Origin: an uncultured Clostridium sp.
GTDB taxonomy: Bacteria; Bacillota; Clostridia; Lachnospirales; Lachnospiraceae
NCBI GenBank assembly: GCA_902464345.1
Contig: CABQJA010000036.1
Span: 1 to 16,390, forward strand
DNA length: 16,390 bases
Reading direction: 5' to 3'
Shown: piece by piece, positions 14,127-16,390 of the stretch
Layout: every line of letters starts with the position of its first letter
Position numbering within the stretch: position 1 is the first letter of the stretch
The notes under the pieces: model-generated
What the model was told of the DNA's origin: nothing
Database searches by the model: none
What the model saw: only the letters and a program-made list of their open reading frames with translations
Made by a program: the position numbers and the translations under genes

Positions 14127-15692
14127 ATGGAAGAGCGTCAATATTGTATATCTGTCAGACAGCTGCAGCGGATGATCATTCTGGAAATCGGATCTGTGGG
14201 CTGTCTGTTTGTAACCTTCTGGAGCGGGGGCAATAACGGACTGCCGATCGTGATGCTGAGTGTGATCGGAAGCCTTTTTTATGGTGGACTTCTGATGGCG
14301 ATCGGAAAGGCGGGCGGAGGCTTCCCGGAAATGACGGAGCAAAATATGTCCGGGTTCTTATGGCGGACAGTCTGGTGTATTTATATCGTGCGGTTTGTAA
14401 TACGGGGGGCATGGATTCTGGCATACATGGAAGAACTGATTCATGAAACTCTGTATCCGGGGAACCGGTATATGATTCTGATTCCGCTCCTGCTTGTATG
14501 TGGATATGCGAGTGTGCGAAGCCTGTTGGGGCGGGCGAGATTTGTTGAATTATTATTCTGGTGGGTAATAGTACCATTGGTTCTTTTGTTCCTGACAGGA
14601 ATATGGAAGCTGGATCTAAGGGAGCTGGCACCTACGGAGCCTATCAACAGCCGGGAAATATTTCGCGGAGAATATCGGTTAATGGTACTGTTTCTTCCAC
14701 TGGAATTCCTGTTGTTCCGGATAACAGCTATGGGAGAGAACCGGAAACAGGCATGGATTGCCGGATTTCGTGGGATTCTGTTAGCAGGCGCATGGATGCT
14801 TCTGGTATATACGGTAACGGTCGGGATTATCGGAAAGGTCTGGAGCGGGCAGGCAATTCTCGGAGTCACCGATGCGATGGAGCTGATTTCGGTGCGGAGC
14901 GGAGGTCTCGAACGGCTGGATGTTCTGATGATCCTCTTCTGGCTGGTCGGAGGAATGATAACCTTAAGTGCATATATTTTTCAGGGGCAGCAACTGATCC
15001 GGCGGATTTTCTGGACCCAGTGCAAACGAAGTACATCGGTATTGCTCATGCTTGGATTTATCTTTGCGGTTTATTACTGCCTGAACGGAGCGGAAGCCTG
15101 GAGTGCCTGGTACTGGAATTATGCCTGCTATATTGATTTCCCGGTTTCGATTATACTGCCGGTTCTGATCTGGATCAATTATAAGATCAGACAACGGGGA
15201 AAGGATTCAAAGATATGGAAGCGCACGGGGGTATTTAGCCTGCTGATTCTTTGCTGGATTTGCCTTGGCGGGTGCATGAAGCGGGATGCAATCGAGGACC
15301 GGGTGTATGTCATGGAGCTTCATGTAACGGAAACGGAAATCTCGAATGAGTATGAGTACCGATGCATGATTTCTTACACGGGTGAAGAAGGGTCGGATAA
15401 GGATCAGAAGAATGAAGAGGGAATAGTTGTGTATAGAAGCGGAGAGGGGATAAAGGCTGTGAATGACCGGTTTGAGCAGGAGACGGATACATGCCTGGAT
15501 TATTCCCATCTGCAGGGAATTTATCTGCAGGATACCATATATCATCTGCAGACGGCAGATAAAATTCTCAATAATATCTGGCAGGAGACGCAGGTAGTAT
15601 TATCAACGCCGGTATATCAGGAAGAGCTGGATGCCGGTGTACAAGCGGACAGAAATCTGGGAGGCTGGTTAAAAGAAGCATGGGAAGAATAA
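14127..15692 (+). CDS. Germinant receptor GerAB permease fused to a short GerAC-like domain
   Basis: A 521-residue protein. Residues 1 to about 355 form a GerAB-type permease (APC-like, about ten hydrophobic segments; for example SVRQLQRMIILEIGSVG at the start). Residues about 360-383 look like a complete lipoprotein signal: basic KIRQRGKDSKIWKR, a hydrophobic core and the lipobox LGGC (Cys383). Then follows MKRDAIEDRVYVMELHV, matching the start of mature GerAC proteins, and a helical EGIKAVNDRFEQ plus YSHLQGIYL that fit GerAC domain 1. About 138 residues follow the lipobox, whereas normal GerAC has more than 300. I see no in-frame start near the junction, so a true fusion is likely. The ATG at 14127 was chosen over a GTG at 14112 because that GTG lies in the ribosome binding site AGAGGTGGG. 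Confidence 0.85.
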   Translation: MEERQYCISVRQLQRMIILEIGSVGCLFVTFWSGGNNGLPIVMLSVIGSLFYGGLLMAIGKAGGGFPEMTEQNMSGFLWRTVWCIYIVRFVIRGAWILAYMEELIHETLYPGNRYMILIPLLLVCGYASVRSLLGRARFVELLFWWVIVPLVLLFLTGIWKLDLRELAPTEPINSREIFRGEYRLMVLFLPLEFLLFRITAMGENRKQAWIAGFRGILLAGAWMLLVYTVTVGIIGKVWSGQAILGVTDAMELISVRSGGLERLDVLMILFWLVGGMITLSAYIFQGQQLIRRIFWTQCKRSTSVLLMLGFIFAVYYCLNGAEAWSAWYWNYACYIDFPVSIILPVLIWINYKIRQRGKDSKIWKRTGVFSLLILCWICLGGCMKRDAIEDRVYVMELHVTETEISNEYEYRCMISYTGEEGSDKDQKNEEGIVVYRSGEGIKAVNDRFEQETDTCLDYSHLQGIYLQDTIYHLQTADKILNNIWQETQVVLSTPVYQEELDAGVQADRNLGGWLKEAWEE

Positions 15693-15715
15693 AATAATTA
15701 CAAATGGAAATAATC
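15687..15715 (+). promoter_or_regulatory. Candidate sigma-F promoter of spoIIR
   Basis: GAATA (15687-15691), a 14-bp spacer and GGAAATAATC (15706-15715). It resembles the sigma-F consensus (GYATA and GGNNANAHTR), with one mismatch in each box and a spacer one base short. spoIIR is a known sigma-F gene, which is why I looked here. Weak evidence. Confidence 0.3.
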
Positions 15716-15716
15716 C

Positions 15717-15752
15717 CCAATAGATTCAGATGTTTATATCTGATGAGATTGG
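15717..15752 (+). promoter_or_regulatory. Hairpin in front of the spoIIR ribosome binding site
   Basis: CCAAT (15717-15721) pairs with ATTGG (15748-15752) and TCAGAT (15726-15731) with ATCTGA (15738-15743), separated by a symmetric 4x4 internal loop. The last two bases of the structure are the GG of the spoIIR ribosome binding site GGAGG (15751-15755). There is no T run, so it is not a terminator. Confidence 0.4.
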
Positions 15753-15762
15753 AGGTTGTTCT

Positions 15763-16390
15763 ATGAATATTTATAAGATGGCATTATCAGCACTGATTCT
15801 GGCACCGGTCGTAGGTGGAATCAGTGTGCATATGATTCAGAATTATATGGAGATGAAGGAAAAAGCAGAGACCTTAAGTGCGTATTCTGCAGAACAGGTG
15901 AATCAGCTGGAAGCAATGCTGGCAGATGAAACTATATTGAATGAGGCTGTGCCGGATGCTGCAGAAGCCGATGCCCTGACAGAAGGGATTGCAGGAGCAG
16001 TGCTTCGGTTCCATGTGCGGGCTAATTCGGATTCAGAGGAAGACCAGGCATTGAAATTTCTGGTGCGGGATGGAATTCTAAAGGAGATGGCGCCGTTGTT
16101 AGAGGAGACAGCATCCAAAGCAGAGGCAGAGCAGATCATTGGCGATCATTTGCAGGATATTGAACGAACAGCAGAGGCAATTATTCAGGAGGCCGGATAT
16201 GATTACCCGGTAAGGGCATACCTGACGGAGGAGGAGTTCCCAATTAAGGAATACGGTGATATGCGTTTCCCGAGCGGTACGTATCAGGCATTACGGGTGG
16301 ATATCGGAGAGCATGAGGGAGCAAACTGGTGGTGTGTTATGTATCCGGGATTATGTTTCGTGGAGACTGCCGGTGGAGTGGTTGCAACTG
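15763..16390 (+). CDS. spoIIR: Stage II sporulation protein R, 3' end outside the window
   Basis: SpoIIR is secreted by the forespore and triggers the SpoIIGA protease in the mother cell to process pro-sigma-E. The first 209 residues are present. There is an N-terminal hydrophobic segment (about 4-22), a linker and the family motifs AVLRFHVRANSDSEEDQALK (79-98), AGYDYPVRAYL (144-154), YGDMRFPSGTYQALRVDIGE (164-183) and GANWWCVMYPGLCFVE (186-201). The ATG at 15763 has GGAGG 7 nt upstream. It follows the GerAB-C fusion gene by 70 bp with no terminator between them, so read-through from the ger promoter is possible. Confidence 0.93.
   Translation, partial: MNIYKMALSALILAPVVGGISVHMIQNYMEMKEKAETLSAYSAEQVNQLEAMLADETILNEAVPDAAEADALTEGIAGAVLRFHVRANSDSEEDQALKFLVRDGILKEMAPLLEETASKAEAEQIIGDHLQDIERTAEAIIQEAGYDYPVRAYLTEEEFPIKEYGDMRFPSGTYQALRVDIGEHEGANWWCVMYPGLCFVETAGGVVAT

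Noticed and set aside
14561..15136. A 191-codon plus-strand frame inside the GerAB-like gene.
   Set aside because: It overlaps the membrane-protein frame completely, has no ribosome binding site, and its Gly/Arg-rich translation looks like no protein family.

Overview
The window looks like a chromosomal segment of a low-to-mid GC, spore-forming, anaerobic Firmicute, most likely a Lachnospiraceae member of the gut. This rests on typical clostridial gene content (ptsHI, Cof-type HAD phosphatase, S-box riboswitch in front of metK, ispE, maf, GerA-family germination genes, spoIIR), strong AGGAGG-type ribosome binding sites and the codon style. The genus is an inference. There is no sign of a prophage, plasmid or transposase.

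Layout. 1-372: a non-coding stretch, then a strong promoter, a RAT-like antiterminator element overlapping an intrinsic terminator, and the leader of ptsH. 373-3100 (+): ptsH, ptsI and a HAD phosphatase, spaced as one operon. 3109-5414 (-): a MATE transporter with its own promoter and a leader attenuator, preceded by an S66 (LD-carboxypeptidase/MccF-type) peptidase. 5553-7089 (+): a lipoprotein with an IseA-like C-terminal domain, and an orotate-phosphoribosyltransferase-like protein whose PRPP loop lacks its acidic pair. 7102-7422: a very long perfect bidirectional terminator hairpin and five tandem 50/51-nt repeats. 7427-8614 (-): a class I/II aminotransferase. 8721-12497 (+): maf, an S-box (SAM) riboswitch with terminator, metK, ispE and a GntR/FCD regulator. 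12523-16390 (+): a sporulation block with a sigma-G-type promoter, a GerA-type A subunit, a GerAB permease fused to a short GerAC-like domain, and spoIIR running off the right edge.

How the genes fit together. ptsH and ptsI encode the general PTS phosphorelay proteins, and their leader looks controlled by a BglG/GlcT-type antiterminator. The HPr lacks Ser46, the usual HPr-kinase target. metK is under SAM feedback through the S-box element. The S66 peptidase and the IseA-like lipoprotein are divergent neighbours and may both act on peptidoglycan. The ger genes would be made in the forespore and act in the spore inner membrane. spoIIR would act earlier, signalling from forespore to mother cell.

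Most interesting observations: (i) the sigma-G promoter sits inside the terminator hairpin that ends gntR, so only forespore transcripts would escape the structure and expose the gerA ribosome binding site; (ii) the GerAB-GerAC fusion with an internal lipobox; (iii) the tandem repeats, whose plus strand can fold a hairpin with tandem GA mismatches and a loop that changes from GCAA to GTGA and stays GNRA; (iv) HPr with Lys at position 46; (v) the phosphoribosyltransferase fold without PRPP acidic residues; (vi) the nested attenuator leader of the MATE gene.
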